A DNA stretch of 64,000 nt from Euglena gracilis (Eukaryota > Euglenida > Euglenophyceae > Euglenales), in the NCBI GenBank assembly GCA_039621445.1, contig CP154954.1:20198642-20262641 (forward strand). The letters are read 5' to 3'. The notes under the pieces were generated by a model. The model was not told the DNA's origin and did no database searches. It was given only the letters and a program-made list of their open reading frames with translations. The translations under genes and the position numbers were made by a program. Each line of letters begins with the position of its first letter. Position 1 is the first letter of the stretch. Shown piece after piece: positions 1 through 10,860 of this stretch.

Positions 1-1125
1 TTTGCAGTTTTTGCAGTTTTTTTTATTTTTTATTTCAGTTTTGAGGAAACCCGAGTGTTTGTTTTTTTTTCCGGATTGTATGTTTGACAGGTGTTTCTCA
101 AGAAAAAGCATCATCTATTCATGAGTTGTGTTGTCTACGGCTATGCCTTGCCCTCAACTGGCTTGCCAACTCCTTTGTCTCTCAATACAACAGAAATTGG
201 TGCAGCCACCATTCCAAATAATAGATTGTTTCAATGACAAGACCACAATTACTCCCAACCAAAATTGCTCCACTCCAGCAAGGTTTTATTTAGTCGTGGA
301 GTTGCTGCTGCATCTTCAACGAGAGTGCCCCATCTACAAGAAGAAGCCGAAGTTCAATATACATGGGAGACAAGGAGGGAGGGGGGGTCCGAGGGGGGGT
401 TGGAAGTTGTACACGGGGGGGAGGGGGGGTCCCCAGAAAATCACAACTGTACTGCCTACCCCCGAGACAGTTGCGACATTTTTCGTCCAATTGAGGTTGT
501 CTTTATTGTACATACATTTTGTGCAGTTCAGATTGCATCTTACGGGAAGATGACCAATGCTGTTCGTTTGTGATTGTTCATATGACATTTGTCCAAAATT
601 TCACCCTTGGCCCAGAATGCCGAATGATCGTCAATGTTTTCATTTTAAACACTCAGCAGAAGTGTTGAAACTCCGAAGGTTCTTTTCCTTGCAATGATGG
701 ATTTTGCGAAATTCAGATGCATTTTGCGAAATATTTGTTTCTTGTGAAAAGAATGGTAGCCAATGTTTTCACTTTGAACACTTAGCAGAAAGGCAGGAAG
801 CAGCTTCAATCACTCCCCCTTGGCACACAATGCGGAATTGTAGCCAATGTGCGGAATTGTAGCCAATGTTTTGCCCCTGTGTCCTGGTTCGTTACGGCTA
901 CGGCTACGGCTACTGGCAATGTTCAGATTTCTGTCAATGCTCCCCTTCCTGTTTCTTTCCTTCAGCCATTTCTCATCTTTCTTTGTCCCTGACATATTGA
1001 ACCTCGGCTTTTTTTACATGGGAAAAAAAGGTGCTTTGCACACAAAAAAAAAGGAGAAACGGTCTGAAATTTCTGAAAAAAGCAGAACATATATTACACG
1101 GCGGAAATTAAAAAATGAATTACGC
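1..1125. other. No gene recognised
   Basis: A/T-rich DNA with poly-T, poly-A and short G runs. Open stretches here are short, overlap on both strands and show no domain or splice pattern I recognise. Short near-repeats of an AATGTTTTCA-type phrase recur between about 630 and 870, suggesting old tandem duplication. Confidence 0.5.
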
Positions 1126-1240
1126 CGTAAGTTACCCCCCCCCCCTAAATGACCCTATTGATGTTGCTTCAGGACCCCCCAAAGGGGGTGCTACCCCCGT
1201 GACCCCCCCCGTGACCCCCCCCGTGACCCGCCCGTGACCC
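1126..1240. repeat. C-run array with GTGACCC units
   Basis: A GTAAGTTACC-type edge is followed by a long C run, then TAAATGACCC, then four GTGACCC units each ending in a C run. The same module, in inverted arrangement, makes up the element at 4,003-4,292, and a related edge occurs at about 9,120-9,320. It looks like the end of a dispersed short-unit repeat rather than a gene. Confidence 0.5.
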
Positions 1241-1245
1241 GAGAA

Positions 1246-1740
1246 TCGAGCCTTCAATTTTCATACAATGCATCAACCTTCATCACTTCAGCCTTTCTTT
1301 TCATTCATCATTTCAGCTTCTTTTTGATGTCTAGGTGGCGTTTTTGGTTGCTTTTCATCAATTTTCTGGTTCAAACCATTGAAAGTTCGCCTTGACATGG
1401 TCTAAAAATTGGAAAGAAATGCGAAGATTTGAGGGGAAATTTTTTTCGACCCAAACAATGGCGCTTCTTTGCCATATTAATTTGGCCCAAAACATTGGCA
1501 AAAGGGGAGATTGCGCAAGTAGGAAAGAATTTCATGGCAAAAAGGGGGAAGGGAAAACATGAAATTTTTGTGGAAGACCCCCCCAAAAAGAAAATAATTG
1601 TCCTCACCCCACCTTCCATTTAGACAACCAAACCCCTTTTTGACACCCAACGTCCAACGCACCTCCACACCCAAAAATGGCCAAAAATCTTGTCCCCTAA
1701 AAAAAAAAGCCAAAAATTGGTGCATTTCTGCACCCAAAAC
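1246..1740 (+). repeat. Dispersed repeat, copy 1
   Basis: About 0.5 kb that closely matches 6,366-6,830 over most of its length, starting near an ACCCGAGAAT phrase and ending near a CCAAAAATGGCCAAAAATCTTG phrase shortened here. A second shared block follows at 2,190-2,335 (copy 1) and 7,088-7,235 (copy 2), so the original unit was probably about 1 kb and each copy gained different insertions. No coding frame is conserved between copies. Confidence 0.65.
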
Positions 1741-2765
1741 ATATTTTTTTGGCTACTTTTTTTTTCCAAAGCTGGCAATCAAAAAAAAGAGGGGTTTTTT
1801 TGTTTTTTTTGTGTTTTTTTTTAAAAAAACGCCAACGAGGTTTGGGAATTTTTTTTGGGAAAAAACACAGTCTCACCTCAGTGATGGTGAAGACGAGTGG
1901 CTGTTGCGCCTTGTTTCCGCTTCATCCAAAACCAATTCACCATCAGACTGAGTGGTCTTCAAAAGTGGGAGTTCTTCATTTGCTTTGCCTCTTGTTTCTC
2001 GTCGGCCGGCGATGAAGGAACTTCAGTTCCAAAAACCCATGCTGAGAGGAGGGGGGGCAAACAATGTTTTTTTCAAAGAAAAATCCATTTTTTTTAGGAA
2101 AAAACCGTTTTTTGTTTTTTTTCAAAAAAAAATACGGTTTTTTTTATAACAAAAACACGTTTTTTTTGCCAGCTTTGCTTTTTTTCCCCTTCAAAAATAG
2201 CCATTTTGGGCCATTTTTCCAGAAATGGGCCAAAATGCATCCCAAAAAATGTAACGGTCAAGAAAATCCTGACAAAACTCCTTTTCTAAAAAAAATGAAA
2301 AAATGACCAATTTTGACATGAAAATCACCCCAAAATTACCATTTTCAAACCAAAGGGGTTTTTTTTGTTCAAAAATGGCCCCAAATGGCCAAAAATGATC
2401 ACTTTTTGGACCCGAAAATCACCGATTTTAGGATGCGTGCCGCCCTTCTCGTGATGGGATGCAACAACATGGATGCTACCTCCCGACCAGCATTCCGGTC
2501 GTCAAAAAGGACGACTTTTGCAAATCGTAAAAAACAGCCATTTATCCTCGTCAGTCAGAAACACAGGGAATTATTTACATCGGTTTTTTCAAAAATGTTG
2601 CGGCGAGACCATTAGAGCATAAATGCTGCCCCGTCATTTATGGGTCCGGCTTTTACCGCCTGAGGGCAAAGAACCATGAAGTCGTCGGCAGGAACAACGG
2701 TGGAAGAAAATTTTCGGGCTAAAAATTATGAGCCGGAAGGGCCAGGAGTTCCTCAGGTCGCAAGT
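1741..2765. other. A/T-rich intergenic DNA
   Basis: Dominated by poly-T and poly-A blocks, plus the second block of the dispersed repeat at about 2,190-2,335. From 2,420 to 2,640 the sequence is less repetitive but carries no recognisable domain. Confidence 0.4.
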
Positions 2766-3375
2766 AACAAGGAACCGGCCGGCCCCAGCCCCCTGTAGCA
2801 CCAAACTGGGCACAACCTCTGTCAACCCGCCCCCTGTGGTACCAAACTGGCCGCAACTTTTGCCATCCCTCCCCCCCCCTGCGGCACCAAACTGGGCAAC
2901 ACACCTGTGCCACCCCCCCCCCTGTGGCACCAAAATTGGGCAACAGCCGTGGCACCAAACTGGGGCAGTGCCACCCCCCCCCTGTGGAACCAAACTGGGG
3001 CAACCACCTGTGCCACCCCCCCCTGTGGCACCAAAATTGGGCAACACCCGTGGCACAAAACTGGCCACCACCTGTGCCAACCCCTGTGGCCCAAAACTGA
3101 CAACACCCGTAGCACCAAATTGCGCACCTGTGGCCCAAAACTGGCCACGTCTGTGGCCCAAAACTGGCCACCACCTGTGGCCCAAAACTGGCCACCACCT
3201 GTGGCCCAAAACTGGCCACCACCTGTGGCCCAAAACTGGCCACGGCCTGTGGCCCAAAACTGGCCACGGCCTGTGGCCCAAAACTGGCCACCAAATCTGG
3301 CCCAAACTGGCCAGATGTGCTGGCCCAAAACTGGCCAGCACACCTGTGGCCCAAACCTCCCCCAAGATGTGGCAC
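2766..3375. repeat. Minisatellite, about 20-24 bp unit (GTGGCCCAAAACTGGCCACC type)
   Basis: More than 20 imperfect tandem units built on 'GTGGCNCAAAACTGGCCACC'. The first half is more degenerate, with GTGGCACCAAACTGGGCAAC-like units and C runs; the second half (3,130-3,300) is nearly regular. Because unit lengths vary around multiples of three, several frames stay open on both strands and give Trp/Pro-rich pseudo-proteins, which I do not accept as genes. Related phrases recur at 8,400-8,700 and 9,820-9,880. Confidence 0.85.
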
Positions 3376-3990
3376 CAAAAAAATGATTCAAATCAATGTA
3401 AATCAAATCCGAACCAGATTATCATTTCATTGCAAACAAAACGGACAGACAAACAAAAAAACTTCAAGGTTCAAGCCACAGCAACAGGAAGCAGAAAATA
3501 CACACGTTGTCTCTGATGGTCGTAACGAAAACAACATGGAACAGTTTAGTAGGGACATGTTCAGGTCCAGATTACCACATTCCAAGACCTTCAAGACCTT
3601 CCAGTTGCTTCATTTCATTTCAAGCATGGACTTCAACATTTGCTTCCCAGTGAGATCTGTAGGAGAGAGAAGTATATTCACTGACAGAATTCTTTGGCAA
3701 ACCTTTGTCCTCAGCGGGGAGCTTCACAGTACAAGTCCAACATACAATTCCAATCCTTCTGTAATGAGCCCTCATTCGGGTCGGATTGGCACTGGAAGAA
3801 GAAGTTCAGAACAGGGGTCAGATTTTGTGAAATACCAGGAAGGCGGACATTAATTTGGGATTGGCGATTCCTAACGCGAACGGGGGTTTTTGTTTTTGAC
3901 AAATGTCTAAATGTCATATTAATGTCAATTGTCTGTCAGAAACCCTTGTCATTTGCCAAAATTGGGAATGCTGCTCCCGACCACCTCCAA
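3376..3990. other. Unassigned unique sequence
   Basis: Less repetitive than its surroundings. A plus-strand frame stays open from 3,317 to 3,853, but its first part lies in the minisatellite and the rest shows no motif I recognise. It could hold part of an exon; there is no supporting start, splice signal or family match. Confidence 0.25.
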
Positions 3991-4002
3991 AGTGGCATAC
4001 TT

Positions 4003-4292
4003 CCCCCGTGACCCCCCCCGTGACCCCCCCCCGTGACCCCCCCGTGACCCGCACCACCCCCAAAGGGTCATCCAGGGGGGGGTTCATTTAGGGGGGGATA
4101 CTTTTCCCACTTGAAAAATTGCTCTGCTCTATGACCCCCCCCCCCCTAGATGACCCCCCAGGGGGTCATCTAGGGGGGGGGGTCATTTAGGGGGGGGTAC
4201 GCGGAAGTTACAAGCGAAACTTACAATTGTAAATTACGTCGCAATGCTATTCTCGGGTCACGGGCAGGTCACGGGGGGGTCACGGGGGTATT
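4003..4292. repeat. Inverted arrays of GTGACCCCCC units
   Basis: The left edge has four GTGACCC-C-run units and the right edge the reverse complement (G-run GGGTCAC) repeated. The middle holds AAATGACCCC/GGGGTCATTT palindromes and a TTACAATTGTAA palindrome that is shared with about 9,100. The symmetry suggests a small mobile or foldback element. No target duplication could be assigned. Confidence 0.5.
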
Positions 4293-4631
4293 ACCCCCCC
4301 CAATCTACCGCCATGCCGTTTGGCACTCCATGTTCCTGGGCTTTGCCTCTGAACGAGGAAAACAAACAACAAAATGCGCACCTTCGTGAAGCAGTTCTTG
4401 AGGCAAATGACGTTGGGTTTGTGTGTTGTCATCCCATGTGAGAAAAAACAAGTCAAAGGTCTCTGCAAAAAAAAATGCAGTTTAAGGTTTTGTTTATAGC
4501 CAAAGGGGGGGACCATTTTTGGACCCGAAGGCAGCAACCCGCCTGAAAAAGTGCACTGGCTTGGATGAATTCCAAAATAAAAATTGGCGGTGTACTTAAT
4601 CGGCGCGGTCTCGCCCCTCAAAGGAAAAAGC

Positions 4632-4706
4632 GGTGTGACCTCGTGGGTTTCGAACCCACGACCATACCATCATAAGACATGCTCCGCCATCATGTTAATG
4701 GTCACT
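4632..4706 (-). tRNA. tRNA-like sequence (degenerate, possibly pseudogene)
   Basis: On the minus strand a 5-bp T stem encloses TTCGAAA (B-box type GGTTCGAAACC), a CATG/CATG D stem encloses ATGGCGGAG, and a weak seven-base acceptor pairing (TGACC with GGTCA) can be drawn. The anticodon arm pairs only with two G-T wobbles and would present ATG, which is unusual. This may be a tRNA pseudogene or the head of a SINE. It lies just upstream of the tRNA-derived pair that follows. A covariance-model search would settle it. Confidence 0.4.
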
Positions 4707-4718
4707 CTGTATGCATTT

Positions 4719-5054
4719 GTGTGTGCGGCAGACGGGAGATCCTACGGAGGTTGGTAGCCGGCGCGTAGTACCAAGCCGAGTATCGCTCGAGTAGCTTATT
4801 CGGTAAGGTGCTGGGCTCACACGCGGGAGGTCGTGGGTTCGAGACCCAGGTCCCGCCGTGTGAGTCCTGATCGATCCCGTACGGGCAGAGGGCATACCGC
4901 GGGGATCGATCGGCGCGTGAGGCTGCGCACGTGGACGAACGTTGATCGGTCGGATTACCACGGGCGTGGCCCCTCGCCAGCGGACGAGCCACGGCAAGTA
5001 GCATGAGCTGCCCCGTGGCCGTCCAACGGCGGGTGGTGACGACCGACGTAAACA
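4719..5054 (+). repeat. tRNA-derived SINE-like unit, copy 1
   Basis: A 336-bp unit that recurs almost unchanged at 5,411-5,746. It holds a pol III A box (TAGCTTATTCGG, 4,792-4,803) and B box (GGTTCGAGACC, 4,836-4,846) at normal tRNA spacing. Between them is a CTCACAC loop, as in tRNA-Val(CAC), with poor stems. The acceptor ends do not pair, so this is not an intact tRNA. Downstream, GATCGATCCC and GGGGATCGATC form a hairpin, and a GCCACGG/CCGTGGC pair sits near the 3' end. Long frames in the unit change between strands and are not genes. Confidence 0.6.
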
Positions 5055-5410
5055 TGGTAGCAGAGGAACCCGTCTAATGCCACACGAACCGGGAAGTCAG
5101 AGCCTGACCCCACGGCGCCCGGAAGGCGGAGGCGGACGCGCCGAGTCTAGGGCGACTGAAACTCCTACACCGTTCCAAAGTCTCAAGCCGATGCTAAGGG
5201 GGACGCTCCAAGGCGGCAGAGCCCGTGGAAGTCGACAACACGTAAACTGCCGGCAATAGCAAACCCGAGCTGCAGGGGTCGGCAGCCTGGTGACGCAGTA
5301 CTCGTGAGAAGCACTCAGCCAACTAGGGCCGTGTGAGGCATAACCCGAGCTGCAGGGGCCACGGCCATAGTGACGCAGTGGGCTAGTGTAGTAAGGCTCT
5401 TGGGAGGGGA
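5055..5410 (+). other. Spacer between the two SINE-like units
   Basis: 356 bp, GC-rich. It contains two related phrases beginning CCCGAGCTGCAGGGG and ending GTGACGCAGT (about 5,268-5,302 and 5,345-5,381), so it too arose partly by duplication. No gene is recognised. Confidence 0.4.
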
Positions 5411-5746
5411 GTGTGTGCGGCAGACGGGAGATCCTACGGAGGTTGGTAGCCGGCGCGTAGTACCAAGCCGAGTATCGCTCGAGTAGCTTATTCGGTAAGG
5501 TGCTGGGCTCACACGCGGGAGGTCGTGGGTTCGAGACCCAGGTCCCGCCGTGTGAGTCCTGATCGATCCCGTACGGGCAGAGGGCATACCGCGGGGATCG
5601 ATCGGCGCGTGAGGCTGCGCACGTGGACGAACGTTGATCGGTCGGATTACCACGGGCGTGGCCCCTCGCCAGCGGACGAGCCACGGCAAGTAGCATGAGC
5701 TGCCCCGTGGCCGTCCAACGGCGGGTGGTGACAACCAACGTAAACA
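5411..5746 (+). repeat. tRNA-derived SINE-like unit, copy 2
   Basis: Near-identical to 4,719-5,054, with a few differences near the 3' end (GACAACCAACG here, GACGACCGACG there). The A box is at 5,484-5,495 and the B box at 5,528-5,538. The direct arrangement 692 bp apart suggests tandem duplication of a unit plus spacer rather than two insertions. Confidence 0.6.
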
Positions 5747-6057
5747 ATTTGCCATGGACTTTTATCAAAATTTCTTAAAGAATGTCATTTTGGCCATTTT
5801 TTTTTTGCCAAACAAGTGCTCTTGTAGTGAACTTCACCAGTGAAGTAAACTTCACTAGTGAAGTTAACTTCACCCAATTTACCTTAACCAAATTTAACTT
5901 ACCCCCACCCCCCTCAAAATGTCACCCCCCAAACGTGGCCAAATTTTTTGGCAAATTTTGGTTTATCCCCTCAAAGGGTTTACCCCTCATTTTCCTTCGA
6001 CACCAAAGGCGACAAAGGGCGAAATTTGACCTCCCCTCCAAAGTGCCCCCCCCCCCC

Positions 6058-6365
6058 GGAGTGGCCATTTGGGTGCCACGATGCCTGGAGGGTGGCCACT
6101 TTGAGGGGGGTGAGGGTAGTGAAATTAAGTTAGTTAAGCTAACTTCACTGAGGCAGATGAGGGGGAGGGTTTCCGGGACCCCCCCCCCCGGTGTACTTCA
6201 CCATAGTTTCAAACAATGAACTTTATGGGGGGTCAAAATGCAAGGGGTGTGTGATTTTTTTAAAATTTCATAACTTTCATAAATTTCAAAAATTACCGTA
6301 AGTTACGGTAAGTTACGGGTGTGCAAATCATCAAAAATAAATTACGCAAAATTTGCAATGCTACC
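6058..6365 (+). repeat. Dispersed repeat, form without the TA-site MITE
   Basis: Matches 20,199-20,270 joined directly to 20,641-20,898. The sequence AAATTAAGTTAGTTAAGC at about 6,122-6,139 is continuous here and is the empty-site counterpart of the MITE at 20,273-20,640. The right part has two GTAAGTTACG phrases and leads into copy 2 of the 1.2-kb repeat. Non-coding. Confidence 0.7.
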
Positions 6366-7235
6366 CGAGAATGGAGCCTTCAATTTTCATAATGCATCAA
6401 CCTTCATCACTCCAGCCTTTCTTTTCATTCAATCAGCCTGCTTTTTGATGTAGGTGGCGTTTTTGGTCGCTTTTCATCAATTTTCTGCTTCAAACCATCG
6501 AAAATTTGCCTTGACATGGTCAAAAACATGGAAAGAAACGCCAAGATTTGAGGTGAAAAGATTTTCGACCCAAACAATGGTGCCTTTTTGGCGTATTAAT
6601 TTGACCCAAAATATGCCCCATTGGCAAAAGCGGAGATTGTGCAAGTCTCATGGCAAAAGGGGTGGAGGGGAAACATGAAATTTTTGTGGAAGAAAAAACC
6701 CTAAAAAGCAGAAAAGAATTGTCCTCACCCCACCTTCCATTTGGGCAACCAAATCCCTTTTTGACACCCAACATCCAATGCACCTTCACACCCAAAAATG
6801 GCCAAAAATCTTGCCCCTAAATGTGCCAAAATTGCATTTCCACGCCCAAAAGGGGGTGTTCCCCCCGCGTCCCCCCCCGCGTCCCCCCCCGCGTCCCCCC
6901 CGCGCCCCGGATTTTGGCCGTGCACGTTTTTGGTCGACCAAAGGAAAATTACATACAAAGTTAGGTGATGCCAAAGAAAATGTGTGGGGGTGGTTGGGCC
7001 ACGGTTCCCCCCGCGTCCCCCCCGCGTCCCCCCCCGCGTCCCCCCCGCGTCCCGAACCACCCCCAAACAGAATTTTGGGTACATTTTTTTCCTTCAAAAT
7101 GGCCATTTTGGGCCATTTTCTCCAAAATGGCCCAAAATGCATCCCAAAAAAAAGTGACGGTCAAGAAATTCCTAACAAAATTCGCTTTCAAAAGATGAAA
7201 AAAAAAAGATCAAGTTCGGACATAAAAATCACCCA
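6366..7235 (+). repeat. Dispersed repeat, copy 2
   Basis: 6,366-6,830 matches 1,246-1,710 and 7,088-7,235 matches 2,190-2,335. The interval is interrupted by the GCGTCCCC-array insertion at about 6,856-7,056. Confidence 0.6.
6856..7056 (+). repeat. Insertion bounded by GCGTCCCCCC arrays
   Basis: Both edges carry several direct GCGTCC-C-run units around a core containing TTTTGGTCGACCAAA. The same core and arrays occur in the opposite orientation at about 21,905-22,062, so it is a dispersed unit. The edges are direct, not inverted, repeats. Confidence 0.55.
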
Positions 7236-7379
7236 CCGTGTCGCCAAGACCAAGTCGCCCAATTGGTCGGCCAGAATATTGTTGCAAATTTGTCCAAATC
7301 GGAAAAATCTGGAAATCGCCAAAAAACCACACCAAAAAGCGCAAAAGGCGGCCCCGGGCGGATTCCTGTGGGTGCTCAT

Positions 7380-7500
7380 CCTGGGGGTGATGCCGACCTG
7401 GTCGGCCCGACCACCTGGTCGGCCCGACCATGGTCGGGCCGACCAGGTCGATAACTACCCCTGGGGGTGATACCGACCAGGTCGGTATCACCCCCAGGAA
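7380..7500. repeat. GGTCGG palindrome cluster
   Basis: Alternating CTGGTCGGCCCGACC motifs followed by a perfect interrupted palindrome at 7,460-7,498 (19-base arms, one central base). The arms begin CCTGGGGGTGATACCGACC. Related GTCGGCCGAC repeats lie at 7,960-8,075, 21,450, 58,690-58,820 and 59,560-59,680. Confidence 0.6.
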
Positions 7501-7635
7501 TCTGCCTTCCCCCCCCCCCCTTTTTGGAAATTTAAGCCCCCCCCCCGGGTTTCCAAAAGACGAGACCAACATGCACCCGAAAAGGGGTTGGCAGATAAAA
7601 GGGGTTGATTTTGTTAATGAAAGGGATAGGGTTTT

Positions 7636-7885
7636 TTTTTGATTTTGTGTGCATGCGCAACCGGACACCCATTGTCGGAGGGCGCCTTCGGCGCCCTTGG
7701 TCGTCTGGCGGGGGGGGGGGGCTGCCGCCCCCCCCTGCACCCCCGCCCCCCCCGCCCCCCAATGACAAAATCCCTTTGCTGCCGGACCATTTTGTGTGCA
7801 TGCGCAACCGGACACCCATTGTCGGAGGGCGCCTTCGGCGCCCTTTGTCGTCTAGCGGGGGGGGGGGGCTGCCGCCCCCCCCCCG
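7636..7885 (+). repeat. Tandem pair, about 155-bp period
   Basis: A block starting TTTTGTGTGCATGCGCAACC occurs at about 7,639 and 7,790. Each copy carries the hairpin GGGCGCCTTCGGCGCCC and a G run followed by GCTGCCGCCC and a C run. Open frames across it are products of the G/C runs. Confidence 0.65.
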
Positions 7886-7959
7886 CCCCCGGGGCGTTTG
7901 GTCAAGAAAGGGGGGGGGGTTCAATTAGGGGGGGGGGGAGGTGGTAATTGTCAATTAAC

Positions 7960-8075
7960 CGTAGTAACAGTGGGTAGTCGGCCGACTCGTCGGCCAACCA
8001 CCTAAGTGGTCGGCCAAGTAGTCGGCCGACTACTTGGCCGACTACCCAACTGGTCGGCCGCTAGGCCTGGTCGGT
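7960..8075. repeat. GTCGGCCGACTA palindromic repeats
   Basis: Several overlapping copies of GTAGTCGGCCGACTA-like palindromes. The same motif forms the ends of the 58,662-59,692 element, so this is probably a fragment of that family. Confidence 0.5.
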
Positions 8076-8207
8076 ATGAGGACAGCCAGCGAGTTGAGTT
8101 CGACAAATTTGCATGAACGTCCACATTGCCACAAGAGGAAGTGTGTGTAGCGATGTGCGCAGCTCCACAAACTCTCTAGACCCTGTGCCGACACCAGCCG
8201 TATCACT

Positions 8208-8276
8208 CAAGAGCCCCATGTTCATCCAAACAAACATCAGAGCATGCACAGACTGCTCCAATGGCCGGTTTCGCAA
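8208..8276 (-). pseudogene. hAT transposase C-terminal remnant
   Basis: The minus strand reads R-NRPLEQSVHALMFVWMNM, close to the hAT dimerisation-tail pattern 'R..L....V.ALM..R.N' and to the remnant at 11,182-11,238 (RKRLSDCSVDALMLVRMNL). Upstream on the same strand the frame runs into minisatellite-like sequence and holds nothing else of the transposase. It is a broken fragment. Confidence 0.4.
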
Positions 8277-8399
8277 ATCTCCATGCAAGAGCTTGAAATG
8301 ATTGAAAGCCTGTGGAATGGCTACCTGCTTCAAACGGGGAAATAACGGTACTTGTCTGTTAGTCGATCCGCGGCAAAACAGGTCAGCTCCGGCTCCAGT

Positions 8400-8700
8400 T
8401 TCCTGGCACATTTTGGGGATTGGGCCACAAATCTTGGCCACAGCTCGCACATCTTGGGCACAGCTGTGGGCCAGAAATCTTGGCCACAGATGGGGGAAAC
8501 ATTGTGTCCAGTTTGATTTTGGGGCCAGTTTGGTGCAACAGGTGGGGCAACATTTTGGTGCCACAGGTTGGTCACAGTTGGGGGAAACACTTTGTGACCA
8601 GTTTTTCTTGAACAGCTTGGGCGCCCACAGTTTGGGACGGGTTTGGTGCCCTAGGTGGGCAGCTTTGTTGTCCATCTCGGGCAAGTTTTTGTGACCCAGG
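8400..8700 (+). repeat. Degenerate TTGGCCACA / GGGCACAG minisatellite
   Basis: Irregular repetition of GGGCCAG, TTGGCCACAG and TTTGGTGC phrases, related to the array at 2,766-3,375 but in reverse-complement sense and much more decayed. Confidence 0.4.
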
Positions 8701-9085
8701 TGGGTGGCCCTGTTTTATTTTTTCCGGGGTCCTGTCCAAAAATCCCGATTTGCCTCAAGTCAAGACGCATTTAAAATCTGTCCGTTCAGCCAGTGGCGAC
8801 TTTGGTTTCATCACGTTAAACAGGTGGCCTCATTTCTGCCGGCTTTTATTCACGGGATTTTTCGCGTCGGTATAAAGGCGCCGAATCTTGGGGGTCGTGC
8901 GGGGATAAAAGCCACGGAATTAGATTTTTACGAATTAATTGGCCATCGGATTTAAAGCCTCTCCTGTATTGGGACGGGGGTGCTCCAATATGCAGGGGGG
9001 AAACACAAACACATTTTTGTGTTTTGTGTTTTACATTTTACTAACCACCTTCCCCTTGTGGTGGGTTAGGAGACTGAGGATTAGG
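8701..9085. other. No gene recognised
   Basis: Mixed-composition DNA with no domain, splice-bounded exon or RNA structure I could support. Confidence 0.35.
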
Positions 9086-9320
9086 AATAGCATTGCGACG
9101 TAATTTACAATTGTAAGTTTCACTTGTAACTTACGCGTACCCCCCCCCCTTTATTGTCCCATCGACCTGCCCCCGGGAGGCCCGACCGGACAATAAAGGG
9201 GGGGACAATAAAGGGGTACCAAAGTAATTTCATTGGCCGGGCCAAAAAAACCCCCTGTCGGCCGGGGTTCAGGGACAATAAAGGGGGGGGGGACAATAAA
9301 GGGGGGGGGGGTGGTAACTT
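9086..9320. repeat. ACAATAAAGGGG arrays with inverted edges
   Basis: An edge of type AACTTACGCGTACC plus C run is mirrored by G run plus GGTAACTTAC at the right. Inside are four GGACAATAAAGGGG units and their reverse complement. The ACAATTGTAA palindrome links it to the 4,003-4,292 element. Confidence 0.45.
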
Positions 9321-10860
9321 ACGGCCAGGGTTGACGTTTTTTTTAAAAAAAAGCCAAAAAACATGTTTTTTGAAAAGCAAAAATTGACCTTTTTCCTTGC
9401 GAAATCGCCATTTTTTTGAGGAAATTTTTTCGTGTGTGGTTCGGGTCACGGGGGGGGGGGCAGGGTTGTTCGTGTTAAAAACAAGTCGTTTAAAAACACT
9501 CGTTTAATTCAGTTTAATTCAATCGAGCGCCTGCGCCGTATAAAACCGCCGATATAGGTCTTGAATGACGGCCAATCAACTTAGCCGTCAAAAAACCAGA
9601 AGGAACGTGTTTTTGTCCCTTGCGGTGTCCGCGCAGCACGACGATGGGCAAAAATTACTGCATGAAATGTCAGTACCAAAACGAAAATTCCCGATTTGAC
9701 CCGCAGGAACCGGTAATTTTTTTTAAGTATGAAGTCTTTTTTTCAGGCATTAATTTCCTCTCAAAATTTTTGCCTTGCACAGTTTTTCCGTCCCCCCCCC
9801 CAACAAAGGGAGGCCCAAAAGTAACCACCCGTGGCCCAAAAGTTGTCACCGCTTGTGGCCCAAAAACTGGCCACCAGGTAAATAAATTTTCCGCACATCT
9901 TTCCAGAATAATGATTTTTTTTATGTACGGTGCAAAAAAATTTTGACCTGCGAGCACTGAAAACAGAACAAAATCCTCGTGGGAAGCAACTGCAGTTCGC
10001 TGAGTAGCTTAAATCTCAACTTCGGTCCGCAAATCCCTGACCAATGACAACCAGGTGATGCCAGGAAAGACTTCATCACTTCCAGGGTTTGACAGCATCC
10101 ACAGGTGGGGGGGGGCAGAAGATGTTCGGGGGGGGACAAAAAACAAGACAATGTCGGGGGGGGGGGACTTTTTCGGGGGAACGGGACTTTGTGGGAGGGG
10201 AAAAGAAACCTGACTTTGCAAAAAAAATGTAAAAAAATGTGGGAATTCCAACCCTGCATTTTTGGTGGTCAAATTAGGAATCACCGAAAACAAATTTTTG
10301 GGGAATTTTTGGGAAACAAATTTTCAGGCTCCAAATTAGGAATCCCCCAACCTAAATCGCCCGAACCGGCGTCCTAGGCACAGGTTTCCCGCCCGAACCG
10401 GCGTTTGGGACACAGTTCTCGATATAGAACTTCATTCTTTTTGCAGTGACCTTTGACTTGTCTTTTCTCACATGGGATGACAACAACACATAAAGCCAAT
10501 TTTTAAATGGGAAAAAAGGTGCTTTGCAACGGTATGAAATTTCTGAAAAAAGGTAGAACATAAATTACACCACAGAAATTAAAAAATGAATTACGATGTA
10601 AGCAAGGTTGACGTTTTTTTTTGAAACAAAAAAAACATGTTTTTTGTAAAAAAAAACATGTTTTTTTAAAAAAAACAAAAAAACGTCATAGAGGGGTTGG
10701 GTGAAAAAATTTTGCAATGTTTTTTTGGGAAAAAGTTCATTTTTTATTTCTGCAGCATTCATTTTTTGTATTTTTTTGGGTTAAAAACGTGTTCAACCCG
10801 CCAAATGCCTGCCCTGAAATTCGTGGTCATGAACACGTTTTCAATGAGGGCATCTGTGGC
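9321..10860. other. A/T-rich DNA without recognised gene
   Basis: Poly-T/poly-A blocks and GTTTAAAAAC phrases (about 9,475-9,510) resembling those at 12,420-12,460. A GTGGCCCAAAA minisatellite fragment lies at 9,820-9,880, and two CCCGAACCGGCGT phrases at about 10,360-10,410. None of the open frames shows a family signature. Confidence 0.35.

Noticed and set aside
2634-3516. Overlapping 160-260-codon Trp/Pro/Gly-rich frames on both strands
   Set aside because: Minisatellite translation; every frame of the unit stays open and no frame is preferred.
4702-5768. A 223-codon minus frame and duplicated shorter frames
   Set aside because: They cover the two SINE-like units and follow the pol III boxes, with no protein motif.
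7210-7928. 130-230-codon frames on both strands
   Set aside because: They run through palindromes and G/C runs and are tandemly duplicated with them; no domain.
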